Part shown: in pieces, positions 1 to 13,860 of the stretch
Layout: every line of letters starts with the position of its first letter
Numbering within the stretch: position 1 is the first letter of the stretch
From: Tetragonia tetragonoides
Taxonomy: Eukaryota; Streptophyta; Magnoliopsida; Caryophyllales; Aizoaceae
NCBI GenBank assembly: GCA_038025085.1
Contig: CM076148.1
Span: 2,792,501 to 2,856,500 of the forward strand
Direction of reading: 5' to 3'
DNA: 64,000 bases
Made by a program: the position numbers and the translations under genes
Notes under the pieces: generated by a model
What the model was told of the DNA's origin: nothing
Database searches by the model: none
Seen by the model: only the letters and a program-made list of their open reading frames with translations

Positions 1-287
1 ATACAAATGTGTGACATATATGCAAATAGATGCAGGCTATTGAGTAAACCAGGACTAAAAAAATTGGAATATTTTGTAAAGAGACAAACTACTAACCAAA
101 AACAAAGATATCAAGGCTTGTATTGGTCACAAACTCATAAATGAGAATCATTTCTTCTCCTTCCAAGCAGAATCCTAATAGCCTCACCAAATTCCGATGT
201 TGAAGCTTGGTTAATATCAGAATTTCATTTTTGAACTGTATATCGCCCTGTCCTGAGTTCATCGAAAGCCTCTTCACAGCTATTTCT

Positions 288-509
288 TGATAGAGAATCA
301 ATATCCCATGATTCTCTCACTTAATTGTAGCTGTAAATATCCTATAATACTCTAGATTATTCTTCTCCTTGATTCTCCTTATTTGATTAGGATTATATCT
401 ATTTTTAGCTTAGTTCTTTCTATTGTAAATCTCTAGTACATGTATATATAAACTGTCATAATGATCAATATACAATCAAGCTTTTCTAGCCTAACTATTG
501 TTTCTTATA
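288..509 (+). repeat. Copia 5' LTR, block A
   Basis: 222 bp, TG...TATA. It contains a TATATAAA-type promoter box about 70 bp before its end. I count four differences from the 3' LTR of the same element. Confidence 0.93.
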
Positions 510-521
510 TGATATCAGAGC
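510..521 (+). other. Copia primer-binding site, block A
   Basis: TGATATCAGAGC starts directly after the 5' LTR. It differs by one base from TGGTATCAGAGC, the initiator tRNA-Met complement used by plant copia elements. The same site is at 25355-25366 in the block B copy. Confidence 0.85.
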
Positions 522-586
522 GTTGATCCGCTCCTTCCCCTCTTTTTTTTTTTTCTCTTCTTTCACACATCTGTCCTCATACTCTC

Positions 587-1380
587 ATGGCTTCCCCAGA
601 TGAATCTCTCATCCCCAACAATGGTGAACCCACAAAACCCTTTGTCTTGATCTCTCTGTCTCATATCATCAAGCTCACTCCAACTACCTATATCTCATGG
701 AAAACTCAACTTGAGGCCACCTTGATTGGCTATGATCTTCAAAAGTTCATTGATGGCTCATTTCCTGCCCCTCCTAAGACCATCACCACCAACGGTACCG
801 AAACCTTGAACCCGGCGTACACCACCTGGTTTCCCCAGGACAAGCTCATCCTCGCCGCACTAGCAGGCACCATTTCCAATCCCCTTGTACCACTCATCTC
901 CCAGTGCCCTACTGCTCTTGAAGCCTGGCAAACTCTAGCCAAAACATATGCCAATCCATCCAAAGGTCATGTTAAGCAAATCAAAGACCACCTCAAACAC
1001 ATCACCAAGGGCACTGGATCTATCACGAACTATATGCATGACATTAAAAATTGTACTGATCAACTTGCATCACTCGGTCGTCCGCTCGAACCCGAGGATA
1101 TTATTGACAAAATTCTTGAGCAACTTAATGATCCAGACTATGACATCATCATTAGTGGTGTCAATGGACGTGAAACTCCCATTACCTTTGACGAGCTCCA
1201 TGAAAAACTTATCAACCATGAATTAACTCTCAAACGCAAGAATAAGTCTCAAAATTTCTTCCCGGACACCGTCAATTATGCTGCCAAAAATCACACCCCC
1301 TCTTATCGTTCACACCCCTCAAATGCTCCTCTCCTTGCCACACCAAATCAGTCCAATACTTTCAACTCCAACCGCTTCAA
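587..1380 (+). pseudogene. Copia gag, truncated (block A)
   Basis: The reading frame opens at the ATG at 587 and reads as a copia capsid (UBN2-type) protein for about 265 codons. It includes the stretch around 1110-1130 that is lost in the block B copy. It is cut by the insertion at 1379-1958, which removes the zinc knuckle that block B still carries at 26218-26259. The protein would form virus-like particles around the element RNA; without its nucleic-acid-binding knuckle this copy should not function. Confidence 0.85.
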
Positions 1381-1958
1381 TGCATTTCCAAGTGGATCAA
1401 CTATAGTATGCGAAATCTGATGCCAGGCAAGGGGAGGGGTGGTTTGAAAGAAGGCAAAAATGCCAAAAGCATGCCCTCAAACATTTTTAAGAAGAAAATA
1501 AGGCTACTCCAGACATTCATAACATCCTGGATGTCTAACATGGAAATAAACCTGGTCCAGACATTCACAACATTGAGGAAATTTGATACCATTTCATACA
1601 AACATGTCTGTGTCATCGACTATTCAATGTCAACCCTTCATAGAAGAAACAGCCAATGACGCCTGATGCTACGATAAATAAAGTACATAACCATAAGCTT
1701 CTTACCATCTTGGACAACAACCTCAAACTTCATAACAATATACCACAAAAAACTATCTCATCTAGAACTTTGCCCGGAAGGATCAAGATGCAAGCAGAGC
1801 ATCTCCGAGAATAAGTAATAATAAAAAAGTAAAAAAACAAATGCGAAAAACAAAACTAGTGATGTTGAGGCAGTAAAGGAACTTACGAGGATGGAACAAA
1901 TAATCCCAAAAATTTAGACGGTATCCACTTGGAAATGCATTGGGCATCTCAGCCCTCG
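1379..1958. mobile_element. Insertion with 19-bp inverted ends inside copia gag
   Basis: The block B copia copy lacks this segment and instead has about 75 bp that encode the gag zinc knuckle, so sequence was replaced rather than simply inserted. A perfect 19-bp inverted repeat lies at 1379-1397 and 1923-1941. On the minus strand, 1880-1958 reads like the end of a coding exon followed by a good splice donor (GTAAGT near 1885), which suggests captured genic DNA. I do not recognise the source. It has no clear target duplication, so it may be a MITE-like element or repair filler. Confidence 0.6.
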
Positions 1959-4232
1959 TGCTATCCAGCCCTCTCACACCTCCAAACCTCTAGTAGTTCC
2001 ACCTAATCTGCAACCCCGCCTAGCTGCTCAAGGGTATCAACAAAATAAACCTCGTGCCTATGCTGCCACCACATCAGACCAAAGCTCCAATGGCTGGCTA
2101 CTTGACAGTGGTGCCACCCATCACGTCACCAATGATCTAGAAAACCTTTGCACTCCATATTCCGTATGATGGCACCGAGGAGCTCATTATTGGTGATGGC
2201 TCCAGCCTCTCCATCTCCAACACTGGTTCAACCTCCCTTCTCTCTCCTCACTTTAAATTTCGTCTCCATAATATACTTCATGTGCCTCAAGTCTCATGTA
2301 ATATTATTTCTGCTTCTAAATTTTGCATTGACAACAGAGTTGCTCTTATTTTCTTACCCACTTCTTATCTTGTGAAGGATCTCCGAACGGGGGTAACACT
2401 TCTTCAAAGCCCAACTAAAAATGGTATCTATGAGTGATATCCATCTCAACCCAAAGTCAACTCTGTCCGTCTCTCCTCAACGATTGACTGGCATTATCGT
2501 CTTGGCCATCCGTCACACTCTATTCTTTGCCACATTAGCAATGCTTTTCAATTAGCTATCCCTACATCTATTTCCTCACATTGTAATGCTTGTGATTGCA
2601 ATAAAAGTCATAAATTACCCTTCAATAAAAATACAATATCTTCAAATGGTCCCCTTGATGTTATTTATAGTGATGTTTGGACCTCCCCTCTTCTTTCCTA
2701 TGATGGCTACAAGTATTACATTATCTTTGTAGACCACTTATCTAAGTATATCTGGTTCTACCCTCTTAAACACAAAAATGATGCCACTAATATTTTCATC
2801 AAATTTAAATTACAAGTTGAAAAATACTTCCAACGTTCCATCATCACCATATTCAGTGATAACGGTGGTGAATATATTGGTCTCGCACCCACTCTCGCTT
2901 CCCATGGCATAACTCACCTCACTTCTCCTCATCACACACCGGAACACAATGGGTACTCTGAACGTTGGCATCGACACATTGTTGAGACCGGTCTCTCTCT
3001 CCTTACCCACTCCTCTATGCCTCGTAAATACTGGCCTCTCGCCTTTGCTACTGCCTGCTATCTTATCAATCGGATGCCAACGCCCACTCTTAACCTTCAA
3101 TCTCCCTACTATAAACTCCATGGTCATCATCCTAACACTACTACAATTTCAGGCATTAGACACGCTTATTTAGACACACTTTCAAAACCGTGGCAAAAAA
3201 AGCGGAGTCTACCACACTTTTAACCGTGGAAAAAAAACCGTGGCAAAAAAAGCGGAGTCTACCATGCTTTTAACCGTGGCAAAATTTAAATTATTTTATT
3301 TGGGGCCCGCGATTTTAGTTTAGTAGCGCTCAGTTGAAAAAAAAAAAACCTAAACTTACTAAAACTAAAACCAGGCCCAAACCCAAAACCTAAACTACAA
3401 GTCTGACCGTCTCTCTCTCTCTCTTCTCCTGATTCTCCATCTCCGTTCGCATGTCCCTGACCCTCGGTTTCTCATCGCTTCTCCATTTTTCGCCAACGAA
3501 CAGATCTGATGAATGTTCCCCGCCTGTTACTCCATCGAAGCTACTCCATTGAAGCTGCCACAGTTGAAATCGATTTGGGCGAAACTGAATCATGTGAAAT
3601 TTCTAGGGTTTGTGGTCATTGCGTGTTCGAAAGCTTGCAAATCTGGGCAAGGTAACACGAGGATCTCGGTTTGGGCTTGTTGAGTCGTTCTAGTTCTTTT
3701 CTGTGCGAGTAATTTCACGATCTAAGGTAATTTCTGGATTTTGTTTAATTGTTTGTTGTATGTTGCTTGTTCGAAATCTGGGTTTTATTTGATTGTTTGT
3801 TGTTGCTTGTTTCAAGTTATTGGTTTTTATTTGTGTGAAATTGCGATTAGGACTGCTAAACTAAGTGATTTTAGATCTGAAATTTATGGGTTGTGGTCTT
3901 GCTATATGCATTTGGATTTTACTGTTGTGAAGTGAACGAGTGGGTTGTTGAGAAATATTTGGGTGAAGCTCATCCGCCCATTTTGGCTAAATTAGATCAA
4001 TTATATTTCTGTAAAAGAAAGTAGATTATTGCTCTAAATTAGCTCATTCAGTGCAGTTGGATAAATTGAAGATTTTTTTGGTCTTCTGGGTACCATCAGG
4101 TTTGAAAGCAGCCACCTTTCTCAATCGAAGCCCAGATTTTGAGTACCACAACAATAATTGGATGGGTTGAGGTTTCTTTGATTATTAACATTAAAGGAGA
4201 AGAAGTGAGTATTGAGGTTTGTTTGATAATTG

Positions 4233-4263
<31 letters not shown>

Positions 4264-7200
4264 ATTTATGGGTCTCATTTGTGAGTCTCTCAGTCTTTTG
4301 TATCTCGATGTAGGTCTTCACAACTTTCCGGTGAAAGAGTTCCCACAGAGAACACCCAAATGCTACCTCCATCATTAATGGTTAGTAAGCTCTCAATTTT
4401 CTTTCCTTTTCAATCTTTTAAGTCTTCTTCTATCTCTGCCATACTAATCAAATCCTTGTGCTTCACAGGCCACGCCTATCATAGTTTGAGGTTATGCTAA
4501 TTAGTTTTTAAGTTCTGTGTTCTATGTGTTGCTACACTTCATTTCTACATATATGGTTGATGATGCTCATCTTCTGTAGTTTTCTGCTTTCAATTCGTTT
4601 TTTTAGTTGTCTGCGGATTATAGTCACTTGTTCTTTTGATTTTTTTGGTTAAAATATATCTGTAAGTTGGTTTCCAGTTCATTAGGCCATCAGTCTTTGC
4701 ATCAATGCCAGTGAACACTACACAGAACTGAGATTCCAAGTACATGGACGGTCTTGGAGCTTTAGGCGCATTACTGAACCACAATTCTTGCAAGTCATGC
4801 ATATGATCAAATATAATATGTTTAACCAAACTCTGATTACCAATGCAAATTGCTAATTCTGGGATTGTGGGTGACAATATTCTGCTTATGAGAGTGCTCC
4901 TAGTGAAAGTTTTGCTCTGTTCTGAAATTCCGGGTTTAAGCCCTAAGTTATAGATTTTTTTTACAGTGAAATTGTGGAATTGTGGTTTACTTGATCTAGT
5001 GGAGAATCCAACATAGGCGAGCTTGCTTTAAATCGTTTGTTACATAATTTTAAAACAGGGTAACCTAAAAGATGACGGATTACATAGTAGGAGTATTTCG
5101 TAAAACATGAAACCGAAATGGAGTGAGTATATAAGATAAATAAATGCGAATGGCTTATTGTTATGGTGGCCTGGTGGGTTTCAGGTTGGTGGGGGGTGGG
5201 GGTGGGACTTGCAAATTTGTAAGGGTGGGGAAGACCAATTATGGAAATGAGCACTTTGGGGTTAGATTGAAAGCCTGGCATTGCCCAATTTCATTTATGT
5301 CTTCGTCTTTAATCCAAAGCAACTATCTTGCTTTTGGTTCTTGCACAAAAATTTGGAGGGTTGGTAAGCACCTGCATTTACAGTACTTCTGTTTTGCTAA
5401 CTTGACTTGCTTGTTTAATTTACAGTGAGCTTCATCTTCTTTTTCCTTTTTATTATTTGAACTTATTTACAGTGAACAAGTTGTCATGTAAGCTATTTGC
5501 AGTCAGGTTTTTGGTAGAATATGGATCAGTACTATATTTTATTATGTATGAATTGCTCTAGTACTTGCTCACCACTTTGGTCTAACACTTGAACAAGCTT
5601 CTACAAAACAACAAATATGCATTGTTACTTGTAGCAACTGTTTCTATCCCTATGAGTAGTGATCAGTGTTTGATTTTGTAATATAATGTCATTCATGAGC
5701 TCATGGTTTCCTACTAACTCATGATATTTCTGTTGCAGCAATTCATACTACTTTCTCTCTTTGAATGATGGAGTTGGACATTTGAGATCGAATATGCTTG
5801 GCGTCTCACTGATCTTGGCTGGAGGTTATTTGCACTTTTCAGAGTTTAAGAGGTCACCTAGAAGATTTTCTAAGTGGTGTACCTTTGTCATTTTTTGTAG
5901 TTAATTGTCGAAGTTGGGCAGGAGTTGTTTCTGGTGAAGTATACACACTCTATGCTTATAAAATCATCCTATGTTTTGTAGTTAATTAATAATTAATGTT
6001 AATTAAGAATGGATTGGAAAATGTACCAGAGCTCCCATTTGTAGTTGTTGATAATAAATGTATTTTGTTGGAACTTTGTATATTGTTGATAATAAATGTA
6101 TTTTGTTGGAACTCCGTTTTATTTTTGAATATAATTTGTCACAACTCCTCCCAAAAAAGTCACGGTGAAAAGCGTGACAAAGTCTTCCCGGGAAATTATT
6201 TTACCGCTCAAAACCATTAAAATATATTTCCCGCTTAAAATTGCAGGAAAGATTTCTGCACATATTATTACGCTGGTAAGCGTGGCAAACTTGAATGTAT
6301 CCGCGGAAAAAACCGTGGAAACAAGCGTGGCAAAAAAGCGTGGTAAAAATTCCACCCAACTTTTTGCCACGCTTTTTCCAACCGTGGCAAAATGTTTTTG
6401 CCACGCTTAGTAGCGTGGAAAGGCCCACATTTTAGCGTGGCTAACAGCCATTTTTGTTGTAGTGTAACTACCACAAACTTCGAAATTTCGGTTGTCTTTG
6501 CTATCCATGGCTTCGACCTTATACAGCTCATAAACTTGAACCCCGTTCCTCCCCTTGTATCTTTGTGGGCTACTCCTCTACACAAAGTGCCTACTATTGT
6601 CTTGACCTTGCATCAAATAAAATGTATGTCTCTCGCCATGTTAAATTTATTGAACAAACCTTCCCTTTCTCCTCATCATCCATGTCTGCACCACCACACA
6701 CGCCCGCTGACACCGATGAGTGGTGTACAATTCACCTTCCTATTATTTCCGCTGCACCTTCTGTACCCAACCCCGTGGTACAAAACCCACACACACCCCC
6801 TTCCCCTCTCTCTTCCCCGTCTCCTACTGTAACGGGCTCCTCTTCTTCTCCCTCTCCTCCACCTCCACCTCCCCCACGCCCCGTGACTCGCCTACAAAAT
6901 AATATTCGCAAACTGATCACTAAAATGAACCTCAATGTCTCTCTTCAACCCTCCTCCAGCGAACCTACCACTATCACTCAAGCTCTCAAAAGCCCAGTTT
7001 GGCGTGATGCCATGCAAACTGAATACAATGCCTTGCTAAAAAATAACACTTGGGATCTTGTTCCCCCTTCTCCCTCCCAAAACCTCGTTGGTTGCAAGTG
7101 GGTTTTTCGAACCAAGTATAACCCAGATGGTTTCGTAGATAGTTACAAAGCTCGCCTAGTGGCTAAAGGGTTTCACCAACGCCCCGGCCTTGATTACACT

Positions 7201-8539
7201 GAGACATTTAGTCCGTTGTCAAACCCGCCACCGTTCAAACCATTCTCTCTTTAGCCACCACTTATGGATGGTCTCTCCGTCAAGTGGACATTAACAATGC
7301 TTTCCTCCAAGGATCACTAATGGAGGATGTCTTTATGGTTCAACCCCCTGGCTTTGTTAGTCAATCTCACCCTACTCATGTTTGCAAACTTCGTCAAGCT
7401 CTCTATGGTCTTAAACAAGCTCCTCGAGCCTGGTACAATGAACTCAAATCATATCTCCTTAGCCTTAGATTCAAAAACGCTGTCTCGGACACCTATCTAT
7501 TCACTCTTCGCCATCATCAAGATCTAATCTATCTTCTTGTCTATGTTGATGATATCATCATCACTGGTTCTAATTCTAGTCTCCTCAATACCTTTATTTC
7601 TAAATTCTCATCTCGTTTTTCTCTCAAGGATCTTGGAACTCTTTCTTATTTTCTTGGTGTTGAAGTGCTACCTCATCCCCATGGTATCTTCCTTAGCCAA
7701 CACAAATATATCTAAGACCTTTTATCCCGTGCTCATATGTCCAATGCCAAGCCAGTACCTACCCCTATGGCCACACATCCTCCTCTTTCCATACATACTG
7801 GAACTCCTCTAGCAAACCCAACCGAATATCGAGCACTTGTAGGTAGCCTCCAATATTTATCTCTAACTCGACTTGACATCTCCTTTGTTGTGAACAGGTT
7901 ATCCCAGTACATGCACAAACCTACTGACCATCATTGGGCCGCTCTGAAACGGCTACTACAATATCTTGCAGGAACAACTACACATGGCTTACTCCTCCGT
8001 CGCAACTCGCCTACTCTCTTCATGCCTTTATAGATGCTGACTGGGCCGGTGACAAAGATGACTATATTTCCACCACTGGCGATATTGTATACTTGGGGCG
8101 AAATCTGATATCTTGGAGCTCTCGCAAACAACGAACTCTTGCTCGCTCTTCAACTGAAGCCGAGTATCGAGCTGTTGCTGCGACAACTGCCGAGGTCCTT
8201 TGGATTCAAAATCTACTTCACGAGTTTGGCCATCAATCCAGCACTAAACCAATCATATATTGCGATAATATGGTTGCTACATATGTTGCAGCAAATCCAA
8301 AGTTTCACTCAAAAATGAAACACTTGGGACTTGACTATCATTTTGTTCGTGAGAGTGTTCAAAGTCAAAACCTACGTGTAACTTACATATCCGGCAATGA
8401 TCAATTAGCTGACGCTCTGACCAAGCCGCTACCTCGTAATCGGTTCCATGAGCTCATATCCAAGATTGGACTCACAAACCGATCGTCCATCTTGCGGGGG
8501 CATGATAGAGAATCAATATCCCATGATTCTCTCACTTAA
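1959..8539 (+). pseudogene. Copia pol remnant (protease, integrase, RT, RNase H), block A
   Basis: Protease is marked by DSGATHHVT near 2105. A frameshift follows near 2155, and block B shares it. Integrase has the HxxxH...CxxC finger (about 2490-2600), then the first catalytic Asp (DVWTSP) and SDNGG; the CACTA element at 3136 cuts it. After 6464 come the proline-rich linker and reverse transcriptase with a shared frameshift near 7215. The RT active site YVDD is intact near 7545, unlike in block B. A TAA stop lies near 7713. RNase H (DADWAGD, STEAEYR) follows and the frame ends inside the 3' LTR. The gene is broken by several lesions and a 3.3-kb insertion. Confidence 0.88.
3136..6464. mobile_element. 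Non-autonomous CACTA (En/Spm) DNA transposon, 3329 bp
   Basis: The ends are CACTACTACAA and TTGTTGTAGTG, a perfect CACTA terminal inverted repeat. A 3-bp target duplication TAA (3133-3135 and 6465-6467) is present once at the empty site in block B near 27463. Subterminal motifs of the form CGTGGCAAAAA repeat in both orientations at about 3185-3285 and 6160-6445, as expected for transposase-binding sites. No transposase frame is visible, so it would depend on a relative. The middle (3300-6150) is AT-rich with a CT-rich leader-like stretch near 3400-3480. It is absent from block B, so it inserted after the duplication. Confidence 0.95.
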
Positions 8540-8724
8540 TTGTTGCTGTAAATATCCTATAATACTCTAGATTATTCTTCTCCTTGATTCTCGTTATTTG
8601 ATTAGGATTATATCTATTTTTAGCTTAGTTCTTTCTATTGTAAATCTCTAGTATATGTATATATAAACTGTCATAATGATCACTATACAATCAAGCTTTT
8701 CTAGCCTAACTATTGTTTCTTATA
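8503..8724 (+). repeat. Copia 3' LTR, block A
   Basis: 222 bp. It is followed by the target duplication TTTCT at 8725-8729 and preceded by the purine tract at about 8494-8502. Confidence 0.93.
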
Positions 8725-10159
8725 TTTCTTGCTTATCAGGCAGCTTACCCTTCAATCAAAAAAGACTTATTCTTTCAACCTTTTCTCTGAACAAGTTTCA
8801 TTTGATATTTTTCAGAGACATAGTACAATCATTACCTTATAGACCGTTCCGAATCCACCTTCCCCGAGCATATTCGAAAAATTGTCTGTTGCAACCTTGA
8901 TGGCCTCAAAACAAAATTGCAGGGACTGAAGAGTCTCAGTTTCTTCCTCTACACACAACCCAGCAATGATACAATTGTTAAACTATACTGGTTTATATGC
9001 ACAGGACCAAATGTTGGAAAATTGTAATATGTCAAATAAACATTGAGCTTACTTACTATTCAACTTTGCCTGAGAATTCCTCTTCTTCTTTCTTCTCAAT
9101 AACATGCACACTAAAGCTGTAATTATGATTGCTATTGATCCAGCAATTAGGATGGCAATGACGATGCTTTTGTGGGACTTCTTTCTCTTTCCAACTAGTT
9201 AAAGAGGAAGCAAAAGATTATGTGAAAAGATAAACAAAATGCAGCACATTAAAAACTTAATAGTACTGTTGCTTATACAATAAAAATGAGCAAGAGATGG
9301 AAATGAAGTCATCAAATGTTGTTTTACCTTCTCAGTAAGTGGTACTGTTTGATGGTGCTGGTGGCGGTAATTGTGGTGGCGGTGCTGGTGGAGGTGCTAT
9401 ATCGGCCACATTTCCATAAAAAGGATATGTTTCATACCTTATGTTGCAGGTAGGACTAACTGTCCTAGCCCCTGCTGCTGTGAAGTTCGGCATAGTAACA
9501 AAAATTGGTAAAACAACCATAATCCCTTGAACGCACTTGACACAATCAAGCATAGACAAATCCGGTGTACACTGAACAAGTCCATACAATGTGCCATTCC
9601 CAGTAAGATTGACCTTACCAGTGGCATATTTCAGCTGAGGATTGCCTAAAGAAGCCTGGTTTGTCAAGGTGTCCAATAAGGCATAGATTGTTTGGTTAAC
9701 CCCCGGTATAATACCAGAAACATTCCGATTGTTCCTTAACGTCCAACGTGGCCTAGTTTTCATTTGATGAAATATTGAGCCATTCGACACAAACACCATG
9801 CAGTAGTCACTGTATCCCCAGGCCTCTTTCTGATTGGGACAGGCAAGTGGGAGCGCGGCAGCAGAATCATGGACACAAACCCGACAAGTGCCTAACGGAA
9901 CATCACCCCTACAGAGGGCAATGGCTGAGACTTTGTTGCTATCCTTCCCAGGTGTGAAGTTGTAGAAGCCATACGTGATTCGAGTGTCCGAGGAAAGGGA
10001 AGTCAGTAGTTGCTTGAGGTTTGCTTGGTAAGTGCTATTTTGCGCGTAAGTGGTGTTGCCACACTTGCTGTGTTTGAATGTGAACTGGGCTGAAAATTTC
10101 GAAGCTAGCAAGGGAATGAGGATGAAATGGAGGACCAAGAAGTAAGTTGACAACTTCAT

Positions 10160-11287
10160 CCTGTGCTTAAAAGAGAATGGAATACAGAGGAAATCAAGAG
10201 AAATCCAGGGAGGGAAAATGAACAGGCTGCTAATTGTTACTTAAAGTTTAGTAGGACCATATATATTAAGTAGCAAATGTAGCATACTTAGCTTAAAGAT
10301 AATTGCTAGTCAATCATTTTAATCTAGTTGGCTAGTCAAATATGGAAACTTAAGCTTAAACTTTACTACATGTCAAGTTTGATTTGAGCAAACCATGCAG
10401 ACTGAAACCATAAAAGGTATCAGTGATGCTGAATTCTTGAACCACAATCCAGTAACACATGCAATGCATATTCAGAAGGGCGCGGTTGATAACTACAGAA
10501 TGAGAGTCCACACAGATCTTTTTTGCAAGTAAAGTACAATGTGCAAATTCTTCATGTGTAGCTAAGGATGGAAATGAAAGTTTTAGTTTTGGAATTGTCG
10601 CGATTTTCCGAATCATTAGAGTTTAGGATTTTTGAATTTTGTTATTCACATCACAGCATACACCCCTTCAGTAGTACTTTTGATGCTGTATCGAATAACA
10701 AAGAATCTTCTGTAAGGATTTTGATATTGTTAGAAGAAAGCATCTGTACTTTTTCATCTGCTCTAGTTAAGGTATATGTTCATTCAACAAAAATCAATTT
10801 CTGTCATCTTGTTTGGTTGCAAAAGAACCTTAGTTTGTTCAATTCAATCAAGCTGATCTTGTTTGGTTGCAAGTGTACCGAAGTTTGTTTAATTAGGCAA
10901 GCTATAGATACTAGAAACCAATAATGTTTCATTCAGATAGAAGCATAACATTTTATATTAAGGGCATCATATTCATTCAATAAAAAATATCAATGGCACA
11001 AATATGAACTACTATCAGAACTATTATGAATCAATGATTCCATTCACAATCAATTTAGAAGCATGTTTGTCTTTTTGCCTTTCTTTTCCTTGTTTCAGAG
11101 ACACATCGAAATACTAATGTGAATCACTAAACAAGGACATACCGGATCAGGGTCAGACAACCATGATCCCTTCTGCTTTAAACTGTGTACGTTTATGAAC
11201 CTTCATTGCAGGACAACAGAGAATTTCGTTCAACATGATGAACGGATAAAAATATGGCCGTTTGACTATAAGCTTCTTCAGGCAATA
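10160..11287. other. Intergenic, pseudogene to first intact CRK
   Basis: No gene recognised. 10331-10341 carries the W-box-like motif shared by the cluster. A ~50-bp segment (CTTGTTTGGTTGCAA...) is tandemly repeated near 10808-10905. The long open frame at 10568-10924 has no recognisable product. Confidence 0.6.

Positions 11288-13860
<2,573 letters not shown>

Larger units (their letters stand above)
288..8724 (+). mobile_element. Ty1/copia LTR retrotransposon, block A copy, with two nested insertions
   Basis: The element is bounded by two 222-bp LTRs (288-509 and 8503-8724) and flanked by the 5-bp target duplication TTTCT (283-287 and 8725-8729). The LTRs start with TG and end with TATA. 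A primer-binding site follows the 5' LTR and a G-rich purine tract (CGGGGGCA) precedes the 3' LTR. Internal order is gag, protease, integrase, reverse transcriptase, RNase H, the copia order. The block B copy is 4594 bp; this one is longer because a CACTA element and a ~580-bp insertion sit inside it. Frameshifts and stops shared with block B show it was already defective before the duplication. Confidence 0.95.
1..10159 (-). pseudogene. CRK pseudogene of block A, split by a copia element
   Basis: Read on the minus strand, exon 1 (about 9328-10159) encodes a signal peptide and two Gnk2 domains, each with the C-X8-C-X2-C signature. It ends with a proline-rich stalk and a TGA stop near 9332, where the block B copy has a sense codon. 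The membrane exon lies near 9055-9200. The exon with the glycine loop ([10 protein letters not shown]) lies near 8830-8950. The next exon, carrying the catalytic lysine (AVKRLS), is cut: its first part is 8725-8749 and the rest is 97-287, with the retrotransposon between. Later exons fall outside the window. The stop and the 8.4-kb insertion make a working receptor kinase very unlikely. It is the counterpart of the pseudogene at 24019-31152. Confidence 0.9.

Noticed and set aside
5144..5428. Possible captured gene inside the CACTA element
   Set aside because: The 94-codon frame shows no known motif, and nearby frames on both strands are equally open. AT-rich filler is more likely.
6732..6935. 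Antisense glycine-rich frame in copia (also 27727-27936)
   Set aside because: It is the shadow of the proline-rich linker between integrase and reverse transcriptase on the other strand.
10568..10924. 118-codon frame kept in both duplicate blocks (also 31766-32122)
   Set aside because: Conservation merely reflects the recent duplication. The frame matches no known protein and overlaps tandemly repeated sequence.
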